DNA from: Mesorhizobium sp. L-8-3
GTDB lineage: Bacteria > Pseudomonadota > Alphaproteobacteria > Rhizobiales > Rhizobiaceae
Reading direction: 5' to 3'
Length of the DNA: 64,000 nt
Assembly (NCBI RefSeq): GCF_016756615.1
Contig: NZ_AP023262.1
Coordinates: 4,155,501 to 4,219,500 of the forward strand
Both the position numbers and the translations under genes were made by a program. The notes beneath the pieces were generated by a model. It did no database searches. It had not been told where the DNA came from and saw only the letters and a list, made by a program, of their open reading frames with translations. Within the stretch, counting starts at the first letter, position 1. Every line of letters begins with the position of its first letter. Shown piece after piece: positions 52,976 to 61,842 of this stretch.

Positions 52976-55693
52976 TCAAACCCCCTTCACAAACCCGTCG
53001 AGCACTTTCTTCTGGCCGGCCTTGTCGAAGTCGATGGTGAGCTTGTTGCCGTCGATCGAAGCGACGTTGCCATTGCCGAACTTCTGGTGGAAGACGCGGT
53101 CGCCGACCTTGAACGGGGAGGGGGTGTCGGCGACCGATTTCGCCACCAGTTCGCCCTCGATCGTGCGGCCCTTCACCGAGCCGCGGCCGGCGCCGTAGCC
53201 GGAATCGACCTCGCCGTAGCCGATGCGCTCGACCTGATGGCCGGAGCGCGTGCCCCAGTTGCGGTCGGTCGCCTCGGTGCGGTTCTGCTGGGCGCGCTGC
53301 CAGCCTGGGGTCGCATAGCTGTTCGAGAAGGCGCCGCCGCCGACATTGTCGAAGCGCGATGCGCCATAGGGATTCTGCCGGCCGCCGCCATGGCGCCCGC
53401 CGTCTCCATAACCGATACCGTAGCCCCCATAGGAGCTTCCGGTCTCGGCCACTTCGACATGGGCTTCCGGCAATTCGTCGAGGAAGCGCGATGGGATGGT
53501 CGATTGCCAGAGCCCGTGGATGCGGCGGTTGGAGACAAACCAGATATGCAGGTTCTTCTTGGCGCGGGTGACGCCGACATAGGCCAGCCGACGTTCTTCC
53601 TCCAGCCCCGAGCGGCCGCCCTCGTCGAGCGCCCGCTGATGCGGGAAGAGCCCTTCCTCCCAGCCGGGAAGGAAGACCGTCTCGAATTCGAGACCCTTGG
53701 CCGAATGGAGCGTCATGATGGAGACGGCGTCGAGTTCCTCGTTCTGCTCGGCGTCCATGACCAGTGCCACATGCTCCAGGAAGGAGCGCAGCGATTCATA
53801 TTCCTCCATGGAGCGGATGAGCTCCTTGAGGTTCTCCAGCCGGCCTGGGGCCTCCGCTGAGCGGTCGTTCTTCCACATGTCGGTGTAGCCGGACTCCTCC
53901 AGGATCGTCTCGGCGAGCTCGGTATGCGGGGTGGTGTCGAGCCGGTCGCGCCAGCGGGCGAAGTTCGCGGCGACCTCGCGCAGCGCCGCGCGCGGCTTCG
54001 GCTTCAGCTCGTCGCTTTCGGCAAGCTTCCCCGCGGCCTCCAGCATCGGCACGCCGAGCATGCGGGCGGTGTCGTGGATCTGGCGGATGGTCGCTTCGCC
54101 CAGGCCACGTTTCGGCACGTTGACGATACGCTCGAAGGCGAGATCATCAGCCGGCTGTGCGACCACCCGGAAGAAGGCCATCGCATCGCGGATCTCCAGC
54201 CGCTCGTAGAAGCGCGGGCCGCCGATCACGCGGTAGTTGAGGCCGAGCGTCACGAAACGGTCCTCGAACTCGCGCATCTGGAAGGAGGCGCGCACCAGGA
54301 TCGCCATGTCGTTCAACGGGTGCTCGTCGCGCTGGAGACGTTCGATCTCCTCACCCACGGCGCGGGCCTCTTCTTCCGAATCCCAGGCGGCGTGGACCAC
54401 CACCCTGGCGTCGTCGGGGTCGGCGCGCTCGGTGAAGAGCGTCTTGCCGAGACGGCCTTCATTGTGGGCGATGAGATGGGAAGCGGCCCCGAGGATATGG
54501 GCGGTCGAGCGGTAATTGCGCTCCAGCCGGATGACGGTGGCGCCCGGGAAATCCTTCTCGAAACGCAGTATGTTGTCGACCTCGGCGCCGCGCCAGCCAT
54601 AGATGGACTGATCGTCGTCGCCGACGCAGCAGATGTTGATCTTGTTTTCGCTCACGGGCCGTTCCGCGCCTGACGGCGCTGGCCCTCCGCGGGGGCCTCG
54701 CATGAGCTCGGGCGGCCCGTTGGCCGCTGCTCGGCCTGCGGCGGAGTGGGTTTCGCTCACGAGCCGTTCCGCGCCTGACGGCGCTGGCCCGGCCGCTTGT
54801 TCAGGGCTTGCACGGCTGCGCTGGGTTCCGGGGCGCTGCGCCAGGAGCCGGAGCCACATATATTGCGCCGTGTTGGTGTCCTGATACTCGTCGACCAGGA
54901 TGTAGCGGAACTTTCGGTGGTACTCCTTCAGCACGTCGGGGTGCTGGCGGAAGACGCGGATCGGGTGGCACAGGAGGTCGCCGAAGTCGCAGGCGTTCAG
55001 CGTCTGCAGGCGGTCCTGATAGGCCTTGAAGAGCTCGCGCCCCTTGCCGTTGGCGAAGGCCCTGGCGTCGCCTTCGGGAATGTCGGCCGGTCCGTAGCCC
55101 TTGTTCTTCCAGCCGTCGACCATCTGGGCGAAGGTGCGCGCCGGCCAGCGCTTGTCATCGAGGCCCTCGGCCTGGATCAACTGCTTCATCAGCCGGATCT
55201 GGTCGTCGGTGTCGAGGATGGTGAAGTCCGAGCGCAGGCCGGCAAGCTCGGCATGGCGGCGCAAGAGCTTCACGCCGATCGAGTGGAAGGTGCCCAGCCA
55301 GGGCATGCCTTCGATGGCCGTGCCGACCAGCAGGCCTATCCGCTCCTTCATCTCGCGGGCGGCCTTGTTGGTGAAGGTGACGGCCAGGATCTGCGAGGGA
55401 AAGGCCTTGCCGGTGGCGAGGATGTGGGCGATGCGGGTGGTGAGCACCCGCGTCTTGCCCGTGCCGGCGCCGGCCAAAACGAGAACCGGCCCTTCGGTCG
55501 TCTCGACGGCCAGCCGCTGCTCCGGATTGAGGCCTTTCAGATAGTCCGGCATGCCGCCTTGACGGGCGGCCATTGCGCGGGCGGCGATGCCGCTTCCCTG
55601 CGGGCGTGGTGGCGCGGGCGCGTGCGAAGGTTCGCCGCGCGGCGGAGGTGCCTCCTCGTCGAAGAAGGGCAGATCGTCCGGAAAGCCTGACAT
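52976..55693 (-). CDS. ATP-dependent helicase PcrA/UvrD with insertion
   Basis: About 905 residues of superfamily 1 DNA helicase. Walker A is LAGAGTGKT (residues 73-81), motif Ia is VTFTNKAAREMKERI, motif II is ILVDEYQDTNTAQYMW, motif III is CVGDDDQSIYGWRGAE, and motif VI is VGVTRAKKNLH. The C-terminal end has the DNA-repair-type KVGDRVFHQKFGNGNVASI (Tudor-like). Between motifs II and III a block of about 65 residues (about 287-351) interrupts the otherwise contiguous sequence; it contains the repeat GPAPSGAER twice. The start MSGFPDDLPFFDEE is preferred; the longer frame upstream has no helicase homology. Confidence 0.93.
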   Translation of the reverse strand: MSGFPDDLPFFDEEAPPPRGEPSHAPAPPRPQGSGIAARAMAARQGGMPDYLKGLNPEQRLAVETTEGPVLVLAGAGTGKTRVLTTRIAHILATGKAFPSQILAVTFTNKAAREMKERIGLLVGTAIEGMPWLGTFHSIGVKLLRRHAELAGLRSDFTILDTDDQIRLMKQLIQAEGLDDKRWPARTFAQMVDGWKNKGYGPADIPEGDARAFANGKGRELFKAYQDRLQTLNACDFGDLLCHPIRVFRQHPDVLKEYHRKFRYILVDEYQDTNTAQYMWLRLLAQRPGTQRSRASPEQAAGPAPSGAERLVSETHSAAGRAAANGPPELMRGPRGGPAPSGAERPVSENKINICCVGDDDQSIYGWRGAEVDNILRFEKDFPGATVIRLERNYRSTAHILGAASHLIAHNEGRLGKTLFTERADPDDARVVVHAAWDSEEEARAVGEEIERLQRDEHPLNDMAILVRASFQMREFEDRFVTLGLNYRVIGGPRFYERLEIRDAMAFFRVVAQPADDLAFERIVNVPKRGLGEATIRQIHDTARMLGVPMLEAAGKLAESDELKPKPRAALREVAANFARWRDRLDTTPHTELAETILEESGYTDMWKNDRSAEAPGRLENLKELIRSMEEYESLRSFLEHVALVMDAEQNEELDAVSIMTLHSAKGLEFETVFLPGWEEGLFPHQRALDEGGRSGLEEERRLAYVGVTRAKKNLHIWFVSNRRIHGLWQSTIPSRFLDELPEAHVEVAETGSSYGGYGIGYGDGGRHGGGRQNPYGASRFDNVGGGAFSNSYATPGWQRAQQNRTEATDRNWGTRSGHQVERIGYGEVDSGYGAGRGSVKGRTIEGELVAKSVADTPSPFKVGDRVFHQKFGNGNVASIDGNKLTIDFDKAGQKKVLDGFVKGV
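54641..54835. repeat. In-frame repeat-derived insert in the helicase gene
   Basis: Two direct copies of a 40-base unit, 54646-54685 and 54751-54790 (TTTCGCTCAC(G)GGCCGTTCCGC... and GACGGCGCTGGCCC), differ at one base and lie 105 bases apart. Both are in the helicase reading frame and encode GPAPSGAER(L/P)VSE. The block falls between helicase motifs II and III. Confidence 0.75.
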
Positions 55694-55864
55694 GCCCCCG
55701 AATGTAGTGATTCGGCCGGGAAAGGCCAGCAGCCTGAAGCCTGTCCCTGACAGGACGGCCAGCTTTCGGGGCCAATGGCGCGGGCCACGAACAGCGTCCG
55801 CGCCGTAGCGAACGCCCACGAACCGCCCCGCGGCACATGCTCGCGACGCCGCCCTTGAATATGA

Positions 55865-55908
55865 TTTAACGTTGAACTATATGGTTGAACGTTAAACTAT
55901 ATGGAGGA
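55865..55908. promoter_or_regulatory. Operator with tandem 20-bp repeats upstream of nitroreductase
   Basis: Two direct repeats, AACGTTGAACTATATGGTTG and AACGTTAAACTATATGGAGG (55869-55888 and 55889-55908), sit end to end. An inverted pair TTTAACGTT / AACGTTAAA (55865-55873 / 55888-55896) overlaps them. The second repeat includes the ribosome site. It is likely bound by the MarR-type regulator encoded downstream. Confidence 0.65.
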
Positions 55909-55912
55909 TGAC

Positions 55913-57061
55913 ATGGCGACGCGGCGAAACATCCTGAAACTGGTTGGCGGCGGCATTGTGCTCGCGGCGGCCGGGGGAGGTCTCTGGGCGGCGACGCGAG
56001 ACCCGAAGAAAGCAAGGATTCCCTGGGAAGTGGCCGGGCGCGGTGAAAGCGATCCGCGCCGTAATGCGTTGTCCTACGCTCTCTTGGCGCCCAATCCGCA
56101 CAACCGGCAGCCGTGGCTGGCGGATCTCGGCTCGCCGGGCCAGGTCACGCTCTATTGCGAACTGGACCGAAGGCTGCCGTTTACCGATCCGTTCGACCGG
56201 CAGATCACCATAGGCCTTGGAGCCTTCATCGAACTCCTGGCCATGGCGGCGGCGCAAACCGGCCACCGCACCGACATCACGCTTTTCCCCGAAGGCGAGC
56301 CGCAGCCGCGGCTCGATGCGCGGCCGGTCGCCCAAATCACCTTCGTTCAGGATGCCGCGGTGGAAAGCGATCCGCTTTTCCGGCACGTCATGGCCAGGCG
56401 GTCCAACAAGGAAGAGTACGACATGTCACGGCCGGTCCCGACCGAAGCGCTCGCGGCGATTGCCGGGGCGGCTCGCGGCGGGCGCATCGCCCATGCCCAC
56501 GAACCGGCGAAGGTGCAAAGGCTGCGGGACCTGGCCTGGGCCGCGATGCAGGTCGAACTTGCCACGCCGCATACGCTGAAGGAAAGCGTCGACATCATGC
56601 GGATCGGGCGGGCCGAGATCGAAGCCAATCCGGACGGGATCGACTTGTCGGGGCCGCTGCTCGAGGGGCTCGCCATCGCCGGCGTACTGTCGCGCGAAGC
56701 GATGCTCGATCCGTCGTCGAGCGTCTGGCAGCAGCAGGAGGCGGTGTTGAAGCCGAATTTCGACAGCGCCATGGCCTTCCTCTGGCAGGCCACACCCGGC
56801 AACGGCAGGGCCGACCAGATTGCAGCCGGCCGCGATTATGTCAGGCTCAATCTCGCCGCGACGGGGCTGGGCATCGCGATGCAGCCGTTCAGCCAGGCGC
56901 TCCAGGAATATTCCGAGATGCGGCCCAATTTCTTGCGATTGCGCGACGAACTGGGGATTGCCGAAGCCGAGACGCTGCAAATGTTCGTTCGCCTCGGTTA
57001 TGGTCCCGATGTCAAGGCCGCGCCGCGCTGGCCGCTCGATACACGGATCAGGAGCGCATGA
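55913..57061 (+). CDS. Tat-signal nitroreductase-family protein
   Basis: About 382 residues. A twin-arginine signal RRNILKLVGGGIVLAAAGGG targets it to the periplasm. The body has nitroreductase-family features: ALLAPNPHNRQPWLADL near the start and RDYVRLNLAATGLGIAMQPFSQAL later. The substrate is unknown. The ATG at 55913 follows GGAGG by five bases and is preferred to the ATG at 55901. Its stop overlaps the MarR start (ATGA). Confidence 0.82.
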   Translation: MATRRNILKLVGGGIVLAAAGGGLWAATRDPKKARIPWEVAGRGESDPRRNALSYALLAPNPHNRQPWLADLGSPGQVTLYCELDRRLPFTDPFDRQITIGLGAFIELLAMAAAQTGHRTDITLFPEGEPQPRLDARPVAQITFVQDAAVESDPLFRHVMARRSNKEEYDMSRPVPTEALAAIAGAARGGRIAHAHEPAKVQRLRDLAWAAMQVELATPHTLKESVDIMRIGRAEIEANPDGIDLSGPLLEGLAIAGVLSREAMLDPSSSVWQQQEAVLKPNFDSAMAFLWQATPGNGRADQIAAGRDYVRLNLAATGLGIAMQPFSQALQEYSEMRPNFLRLRDELGIAEAETLQMFVRLGYGPDVKAAPRWPLDTRIRSA

Positions 57062-57525
57062 ACGAAAAGGGCGGAGCACTCGAAGAGGCTTTCCGTTTCC
57101 TGACCGAGATCGGCATCATCGCGCAGCTTGCCGGCACAGCCTTCGAAAAGGCCATGCCTGAAGGCATGACCATGCCGCAATTCGTGGTGCTCAATCATCT
57201 TGCGCGGCTCGGCGGCGAGTGGACGCCGCTGCGCCTGGCCAATGCGATGCAGCTAACCAAGGGTGCGATGACCAATACGCTCGGCCATCTCATCCGCAAG
57301 AACTTCGTCGCGGTCCGCCCTGACGACAGGGATGGCCGCTCGAAGCTCGTATCCCTCACCGCCGAGGGACTTGCCGCGCGGGACAGGGCCATCGCCGCCC
57401 TGGCGCCGGAACTCGCGGCGCTTGTCGAAGGCGTGTCGGCGGAGCTGCTGACCGAAGCGATCCCCCCGCTGGAGACGGTGCGCAGGTTTCTCGACCGGAG
57501 GCGGGATCGTCCTTCCGACCGCTGA
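57058..57525 (+). CDS. MarR family transcriptional regulator
   Basis: A 155-residue winged-helix protein: TMPQFVVLNHLARLGGEWTPLRLANAMQLTKGAMTNTLGHLIRKNFVAVRPDDRDGRSKL. The recognition helix and the DxRDxR wing are typical. It is translationally coupled to the nitroreductase gene and probably represses the operon through the repeats at 55865-55908, lifting repression on binding an aromatic or electrophilic ligand. Confidence 0.9.
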   Translation: MNEKGGALEEAFRFLTEIGIIAQLAGTAFEKAMPEGMTMPQFVVLNHLARLGGEWTPLRLANAMQLTKGAMTNTLGHLIRKNFVAVRPDDRDGRSKLVSLTAEGLAARDRAIAALAPELAALVEGVSAELLTEAIPPLETVRRFLDRRRDRPSDR

Positions 57526-57776
57526 GGGCCGTCGCAGCCCGACGGGGTGCCGTGGCCCTGACCCGAAGGACCGACGCGGGGGCTGCCGAAGTCCCTTCCG
57601 GTTTCCAGGCAGGCACTGTAGTCTCGCCTTCGGCCCGATGCAGCCGGCAGCCCGCGTCCCGCAAGGGGCATGGCGAATGCATCGACGTCCTGTCGTCCGG
57701 CTTCTTTCGAACGGCGAAGGCTTCAGCAATGCGGGCACTGACAGGCATGCTTCGCCGCAACGAAGGAACCATTGTC

Positions 57777-58328
57777 ATGCGCACATTCCGTGATGCAAAA
57801 GCCATGGCGAAAGCCATGCGCGACGCACTTGCCGCAAGGGGGCACGATATCCAGCATAGCGAGGCTCTGGAGATCGTCGCCCGCCAGTTCGGCCTGGACA
57901 GCTGGAACATACTGTCGGCGAAGATCGGAGCGGATGCGCTCCGCGCGCCTGCGGAACCGGTGCGGTTCGAGCCGCCGGCGCCGATCTTCCGCATCTTCGA
58001 CGAGGAAAAGGCGCGCGGCTTCTACGAAGGTTTTCTCGATTGCCGGGTCGACTGGGAACACCGCTTCGCTCCCGACACGCCGCTCTATATGCAGGTGTCG
58101 CGCGGTGCGCTCCGGCTGCATCTTTCCGAGCATGCCGGCGACGCCAGCCCCGGCGGCAACATGGTCGTCTACACCAAAGGCGTGGAGGCATTGCAGAAGG
58201 GGCTCGTCGCCAAGAACTACCGCTACAACCGGCCGGGCCTCGAACGGCAGGAATGGGGCCTCGAATGCCAGGTCATCGACCCTTTCGGGAACAGGATCAG
58301 GTTCCTGGAGGTCGCCGACGGGGCATAG
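57777..58328 (+). CDS. Glyoxalase/bleomycin-resistance superfamily protein
   Basis: About 183 residues. The first 50 residues form a small helical domain (AKAMAKAMRDALAARGHDIQHSEALEIVARQFGLDSWNILSAKI), as seen in the Glyoxalase_8 family. A vicinal-oxygen-chelate domain follows: IFRIFDEEKARGFYEGFLDCRVDWEHRF and a C-terminal CQVIDPFGNRIRFLE. It could bind or resist a drug or act on a small metabolite. The ATG at 57777 has GAAGGA upstream; an in-frame ATG at 57729 is less likely. Confidence 0.8.
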   Translation: MRTFRDAKAMAKAMRDALAARGHDIQHSEALEIVARQFGLDSWNILSAKIGADALRAPAEPVRFEPPAPIFRIFDEEKARGFYEGFLDCRVDWEHRFAPDTPLYMQVSRGALRLHLSEHAGDASPGGNMVVYTKGVEALQKGLVAKNYRYNRPGLERQEWGLECQVIDPFGNRIRFLEVADGA

Positions 58329-58385
58329 TCCATCGTCGCACTTCCCGAACATCGCGCCGGATCTCGTGCCGATGCGGCGGCGCAG

Positions 58386-59435
58386 TCAGTTTTTCGGCTC
58401 GGCCTTCGCGATGCGGCGATCGGAAAAGTTGAGCCGGCGGGCGGCAATTGCATGGGCGATCCCGCTTAGCTCGTCATTCCCGGCAACCAGCGAGTCGAGC
58501 TCGGTCATCTGGTTCATGGCGATCAGCTGCAGGATGTCCAGCCGGATCGCCCCGTCGGTCGCGCGCGGCAGGCGGGCGACCGGCTGGAGATGGTCGGGGC
58601 GCGCGGAGGTATCGAGGCCGATACCGTCCAGCGCCGAAAGCGGCATGCCCTCCTTCGCCTCGGCGAAGGCATAGATGCCGACGCCTTTCTTGGGCAGCGG
58701 GAAGGTGGCGAGCGCAACGTCGCCGACGCCCGGATGCGCAAGCAGGGCCTCCACGATCTCCGGCCCTTCATGCTCGATGCGGTCATGGGTGCCTTCGCCG
58801 TCCGACCAGCGGAAGAGGCCGCGCGTGACCAGGTTGTAGACCTTCTTGCCCGTCGCCATCCAGATGCGCGAGGGCAGGGAGCGCCGCGCGAGAAGCCGGG
58901 CGCCCGTGGGCGAAAGAAGATGCGGTGCAAAGGCCCGCTTCTGCTTCAGCAGATGCCGGAAGTCCTCATAGGCCATGATGCGATAGAGCGGGCCGCGCCG
59001 GCGATGCCGCGAAGCGAGCTGGAAATCGATCACGGCCGCAAGCCCCTCCGGCGTCATCAGCCAGTTCTGCGGCTTGGCGAGGTCGTTGTGGGTAATGCCC
59101 TGGCGCCGCAGCGCGCGCAGCAGCCGGTGCGCGTCACGATACCAGGCAGCGTCCTTCGGACGGCCGAGATGCAAAGGCGTGCCTTCGCTCCAGTGGCGGA
59201 ACAGGCCGTCCTTGTCGACGGAGATGATCTGCGGCGTGCCGATGACGCCCTTTACGGCACGCAGCGCGGCGATCTCGCGGCGCGCCAGCACCCAGCCGAG
59301 AGGCCGCGACCAGAAGGGGGCCGCCGTCACCACGCGCCGGATGATCTTCTCCTGCGCAGCGCCGGCAAAGTGCCCCTTGCGAGTCTCCGAAAAGAGATCC
59401 CGCTTCAGGACGGTTTCGGTCACGAATTCCGGCAT
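58386..59435 (-). CDS. Kinase-like protein with acyl-CoA-synthetase-like C-terminus
   Basis: A 349-residue protein. The N-terminal part carries the protein-kinase catalytic loop HNDLAKPQNWLM (residues 116-127) and metal motif VIDFQLA (136-142), like RIO or ABC1-type kinases; the glycine-rich loop is not clear. After about residue 220, the segment EIVEALLAHPGVGDVALATFPLPKKGVGIYAFAEAKEG closely follows the C-terminal domain of AMP-forming acyl-CoA synthetases. The combination is odd, and its substrate is unknown. Confidence 0.75.
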   Translation of the reverse strand: MPEFVTETVLKRDLFSETRKGHFAGAAQEKIIRRVVTAAPFWSRPLGWVLARREIAALRAVKGVIGTPQIISVDKDGLFRHWSEGTPLHLGRPKDAAWYRDAHRLLRALRRQGITHNDLAKPQNWLMTPEGLAAVIDFQLASRHRRRGPLYRIMAYEDFRHLLKQKRAFAPHLLSPTGARLLARRSLPSRIWMATGKKVYNLVTRGLFRWSDGEGTHDRIEHEGPEIVEALLAHPGVGDVALATFPLPKKGVGIYAFAEAKEGMPLSALDGIGLDTSARPDHLQPVARLPRATDGAIRLDILQLIAMNQMTELDSLVAGNDELSGIAHAIAARRLNFSDRRIAKAEPKN

Positions 59436-59655
59436 ATGGTTCCTTCTGGTATCGTCAGGCGACGCGTCCGGAAAATCCGACAGCGACCGCCATGCATGCT
59501 ATCGCATCGGCTCGAAATCGGCATCGATTCCGCGAGCACGATGCGCATCGTCCATGCAGCTCAAGGCGCGCGCGGCGCTCTATTGGCACGGCCGGACGGC
59601 GTTGTCACCCTTTCCAGGCGGCGGCAGGATATGCGGTTGTGAAGGTGAGACGACA

Positions 59656-60015
59656 ATGGCGAAGGCATTGGACGGGATCTTTGCGCTCCTGCTGCTGATA
59701 GGGGCTGTGCTCCATGGCTACGGAACGATAACCGGCTATCAGCCCGGCACCGAGATTTTCGTCTGGTCGCTGTCGGGAAGCCTGGCTGCTGCGCTGATCG
59801 CCGTGCTCAATCTGTTGCGCCGCGAGCGGCGCGGCGACCGCGTGCTGGCGTTGATCTGCCTCGTGGCCAGCCTCGCCTGGGCGGGGCTGGTGCTGGGCTT
59901 CGGCGCCGCGATCGGCAACATGCTCGATGCGCGGGTTCTGTGGCACGTGATCGCAGCGCTGGCGCTGGCTTTCTTCAGCCTGAAATCGATGACCGAACGG
60001 CGGCTTTCGATCTAG
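59656..60015 (+). CDS. Small four-helix membrane protein
   Basis: A 119-residue protein with four hydrophobic helices: GIFALLLLIGAVLHGYGTI, VWSLSGSLAAALIAVLNLL, VLALICLVASLAWAGLVLGF and VLWHVIAALALAFFSL. No family recognised. GAAGGTGAG lies about nine bases upstream. The 3' end overlaps the 3' end of the next, convergent gene by 41 bases. Confidence 0.65.
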   Translation: MAKALDGIFALLLLIGAVLHGYGTITGYQPGTEIFVWSLSGSLAAALIAVLNLLRRERRGDRVLALICLVASLAWAGLVLGFGAAIGNMLDARVLWHVIAALALAFFSLKSMTERRLSI

Positions 60016-60460
60016 GCGCAGAGGCGTGGCGGCGGCGGGAGATCGCCAAGCCGTCACGGATGTTCAACCCGATCAGAACGAGATTGGTCGCGCCGGCGAC
60101 GAGCTCCAGCCCCTGAACGAGATAGAAGGCCGTATCGAAGGCGCCGGCTTCCGCTTTGGTTGCAAGGAAGATGGCCGACGGCAGCAGGATCAGGAGGCCA
60201 TTGCCTGCTATGAACGGCATGCGCCGTTTCTTGGCGACGACCGCGGGAAGGCGCATGCCGCGACCGAGCGAAAAACCGCTGGCGCCGGTCGCGACAAGGG
60301 CCGGGATGAGGACGACCATGCCCGACAGGATGGCGGACTTGACCCAGGCGATTGCCGCGGTCGAGCCTGAGAGTTCGGTCGCGGCCGTTCCCAGCCAGAA
60401 AGTTGCGATCAGGAAGAAGGCGAGCATGCCCGCCAAGGCATGGAGATGGTGCAGTTTCAT
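59975..60460 (-). CDS. Integral membrane protein under MarR-type control
   Basis: A 161-residue protein with about four helices: KLHHLHALAGMLAFFLIATFWLG, AILSGMVVLIPALVATGASGF, AGNGLLILLPSAIFLAT and GLELVAGATNLVLIGLNI. No family recognised. The ATG at 60460 has GGAG upstream; a codon four residues earlier is also possible. It diverges from a MarR gene across a 66-base region with a palindromic operator, so it is the probable target of that regulator. Confidence 0.7.
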   Translation of the reverse strand: MKLHHLHALAGMLAFFLIATFWLGTAATELSGSTAAIAWVKSAILSGMVVLIPALVATGASGFSLGRGMRLPAVVAKKRRMPFIAGNGLLILLPSAIFLATKAEAGAFDTAFYLVQGLELVAGATNLVLIGLNIRDGLAISRRRHASAPRSKAAVRSSISG

Positions 60461-60474
60461 GGCAAGCTCCATTC

Positions 60475-60510
60475 AATAGCATGCTATATACTATTGCATA
60501 GTATGCTATT
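60475..60510. promoter_or_regulatory. Palindromic operator between membrane protein and marR genes
   Basis: Outer arms AATAGCAT / ATGCTATT (60475-60482 / 60503-60510) and inner arms ATACTAT / ATAGTAT (60487-60493 / 60497-60503) give a nested, AT-rich palindrome in the divergent gap. This is a typical MarR binding arrangement controlling both genes. Confidence 0.7.
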
Positions 60511-60526
60511 TAAATCAAGGTGACGC

Positions 60527-60988
60527 ATGGTTTTCGAAAAGAGCGGATCGGCGGGGTATCTCGCCAACCACATGGCGCGGCTGTTCGCACTCGGGCTGCA
60601 GGATCGGATCAGGCCTCTCGGCCTGGCGCCCGCGCAGTTCATGCTGCTGATCGAACTCTGGCGCGAGGACGGGCTGAGCCAGCGCGACCTCGTCGAGCGG
60701 CTGGATGTCGAGCAGGCAACGATCGCCAACACGTTGGCGCGCATGGAGCGCGACGGGCTGATCACCCGCGCGCCGCATCAGGGGGATGCCCGCATGAAGC
60801 TCATTCGCCTGACGCCGAAGGCGCGCCGGATCGAGGCCGAGGCGATAGCGGCGGCGCGCGCACAGAACGCGGCGGCGCTCGGTGACCTGACACAGGCCGA
60901 GCGTGAGCAGTTTCTCGACATGATGCGCCGGGTGATCACGCGCATGCAGGCACGGGGCGAACGGGCGGAGCGACGGCCCTCGGGGTGA
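60527..60988 (+). CDS. MarR family transcriptional regulator
   Basis: A 153-residue winged-helix protein: PAQFMLLIELWREDGLSQRDLVERLDVEQATIANTLARMERDGLITRAPHQGDARMKLI. It probably represses itself and the divergent membrane protein through the palindrome at 60475-60510. Confidence 0.92.
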   Translation: MVFEKSGSAGYLANHMARLFALGLQDRIRPLGLAPAQFMLLIELWREDGLSQRDLVERLDVEQATIANTLARMERDGLITRAPHQGDARMKLIRLTPKARRIEAEAIAAARAQNAAALGDLTQAEREQFLDMMRRVITRMQARGERAERRPSG

Positions 60989-60994
60989 TCAGAA

Positions 60995-61016
60995 AAAGGC
61001 TGCCGCGGCAGCCTTT
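60995..61016. terminator. Bidirectional rho-independent terminator
   Basis: A perfect palindrome, AAAGGCTGCCG / CGGCAGCCTTT, with flanking A and T residues lies between the convergent marR and XRE-cupin genes. It overlaps the last base of the XRE-cupin stop codon. Confidence 0.8.
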
Positions 61017-61675
61017 CAACCGCCGATCACGACGACGAACACGCGGCTTAAGGCTTCCCGACCCTTGATGACATGGGTGAGACGGCCAGGGAATTGGAGA
61101 TAGTCCCCCTCGCCGAGAATTACAGTGCGATCCGCGACGCGGATCTCCACCTCGCCGCTGAGCACCAAAAAGATCTCCTCTCCCGAATGATTGGCTTCAC
61201 TCGGACGTTCCGCCTCGGCGGCGACCTCGACCAGGAATGCGCTCACTGCGCGATTTTCCGAGGGACGGCTCAGCATGGCGTAGAGATAGCCGCCGTTTTC
61301 GGCCGGAGCCGTGTGCATTTTCCGGTCCTGACGCCGCACCACGTGGAGTGCCTCCTCGTCCAGGGTCTCGCCCAGAAGCGACGACACTGACGTGTCGAGG
61401 GCGGCCGCCAGCCTGATCAGGGCCGCGACCGAGAGCGATTTCTGACCCCGCTCGAATCGCGAGAGGTGCCCCTTGCTCAACCCGGTCTGCGCCGCCAACT
61501 GATCTAGCGTGATGTTCCGGCTGATGCGCAAGGCGCGCGCCTGGAAACCGTAGCCGACGGTCTCCTCGGTTCGGGTAGCTTCCTGCTTGTTCAATTCGAA
61601 TAGCTCTGTTGTCGCTGTTGTCCCTTGGGGCACAGGCAGAGATAGCAGTTTCAGCCGCGACCGTCGACGCGGCAT
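61016..61675 (-). CDS. XRE-family regulator with cupin sensor domain
   Basis: About 219 residues. The helix-turn-helix is ITLDQLAAQTGLSKGHLSRFERGQKSLSVAALIRLAAAL, and a cupin domain follows (NHSGEEIFLVLSGEVEIRVADRTVILGEGDYLQFPGRLTHVIKG). Such proteins sense a small molecule and control nearby catabolic genes. The ATG at 61675 is taken as start; a TTG at 61759 is in frame but lies inside a palindrome that is better read as operator. It is divergent from the MOSC operon, its likely target. Confidence 0.85.
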   Translation of the reverse strand: MPRRRSRLKLLSLPVPQGTTATTELFELNKQEATRTEETVGYGFQARALRISRNITLDQLAAQTGLSKGHLSRFERGQKSLSVAALIRLAAALDTSVSSLLGETLDEEALHVVRRQDRKMHTAPAENGGYLYAMLSRPSENRAVSAFLVEVAAEAERPSEANHSGEEIFLVLSGEVEIRVADRTVILGEGDYLQFPGRLTHVIKGREALSRVFVVVIGG

Positions 61676-61754
61676 CGAAAGCAAAGGTTCAAACGAGATT
61701 TGCCGGCAGAGGACTTGCGTGTTCGATCGTGTCTTGCTACGAAGTTGCCCATTG

Positions 61755-61769
61755 GACAACTAAGTTGTC
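61755..61769. promoter_or_regulatory. Palindromic operator before XRE-cupin and MOSC genes
   Basis: GACAACT-A-AGTTGTC, a perfect 7+7 inverted repeat with a one-base centre, lies in the gap between the regulator and the MOSC operon. This fits binding by the XRE-type dimer and joint control of both directions. Confidence 0.6.
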
Positions 61770-61842
61770 TTGACGGTGACCGGCGGCAACGGGCCGGACT
61801 GAAGTCGGCCTTGGATGTCGGCACGAGAGGAGGGCAATCGCG

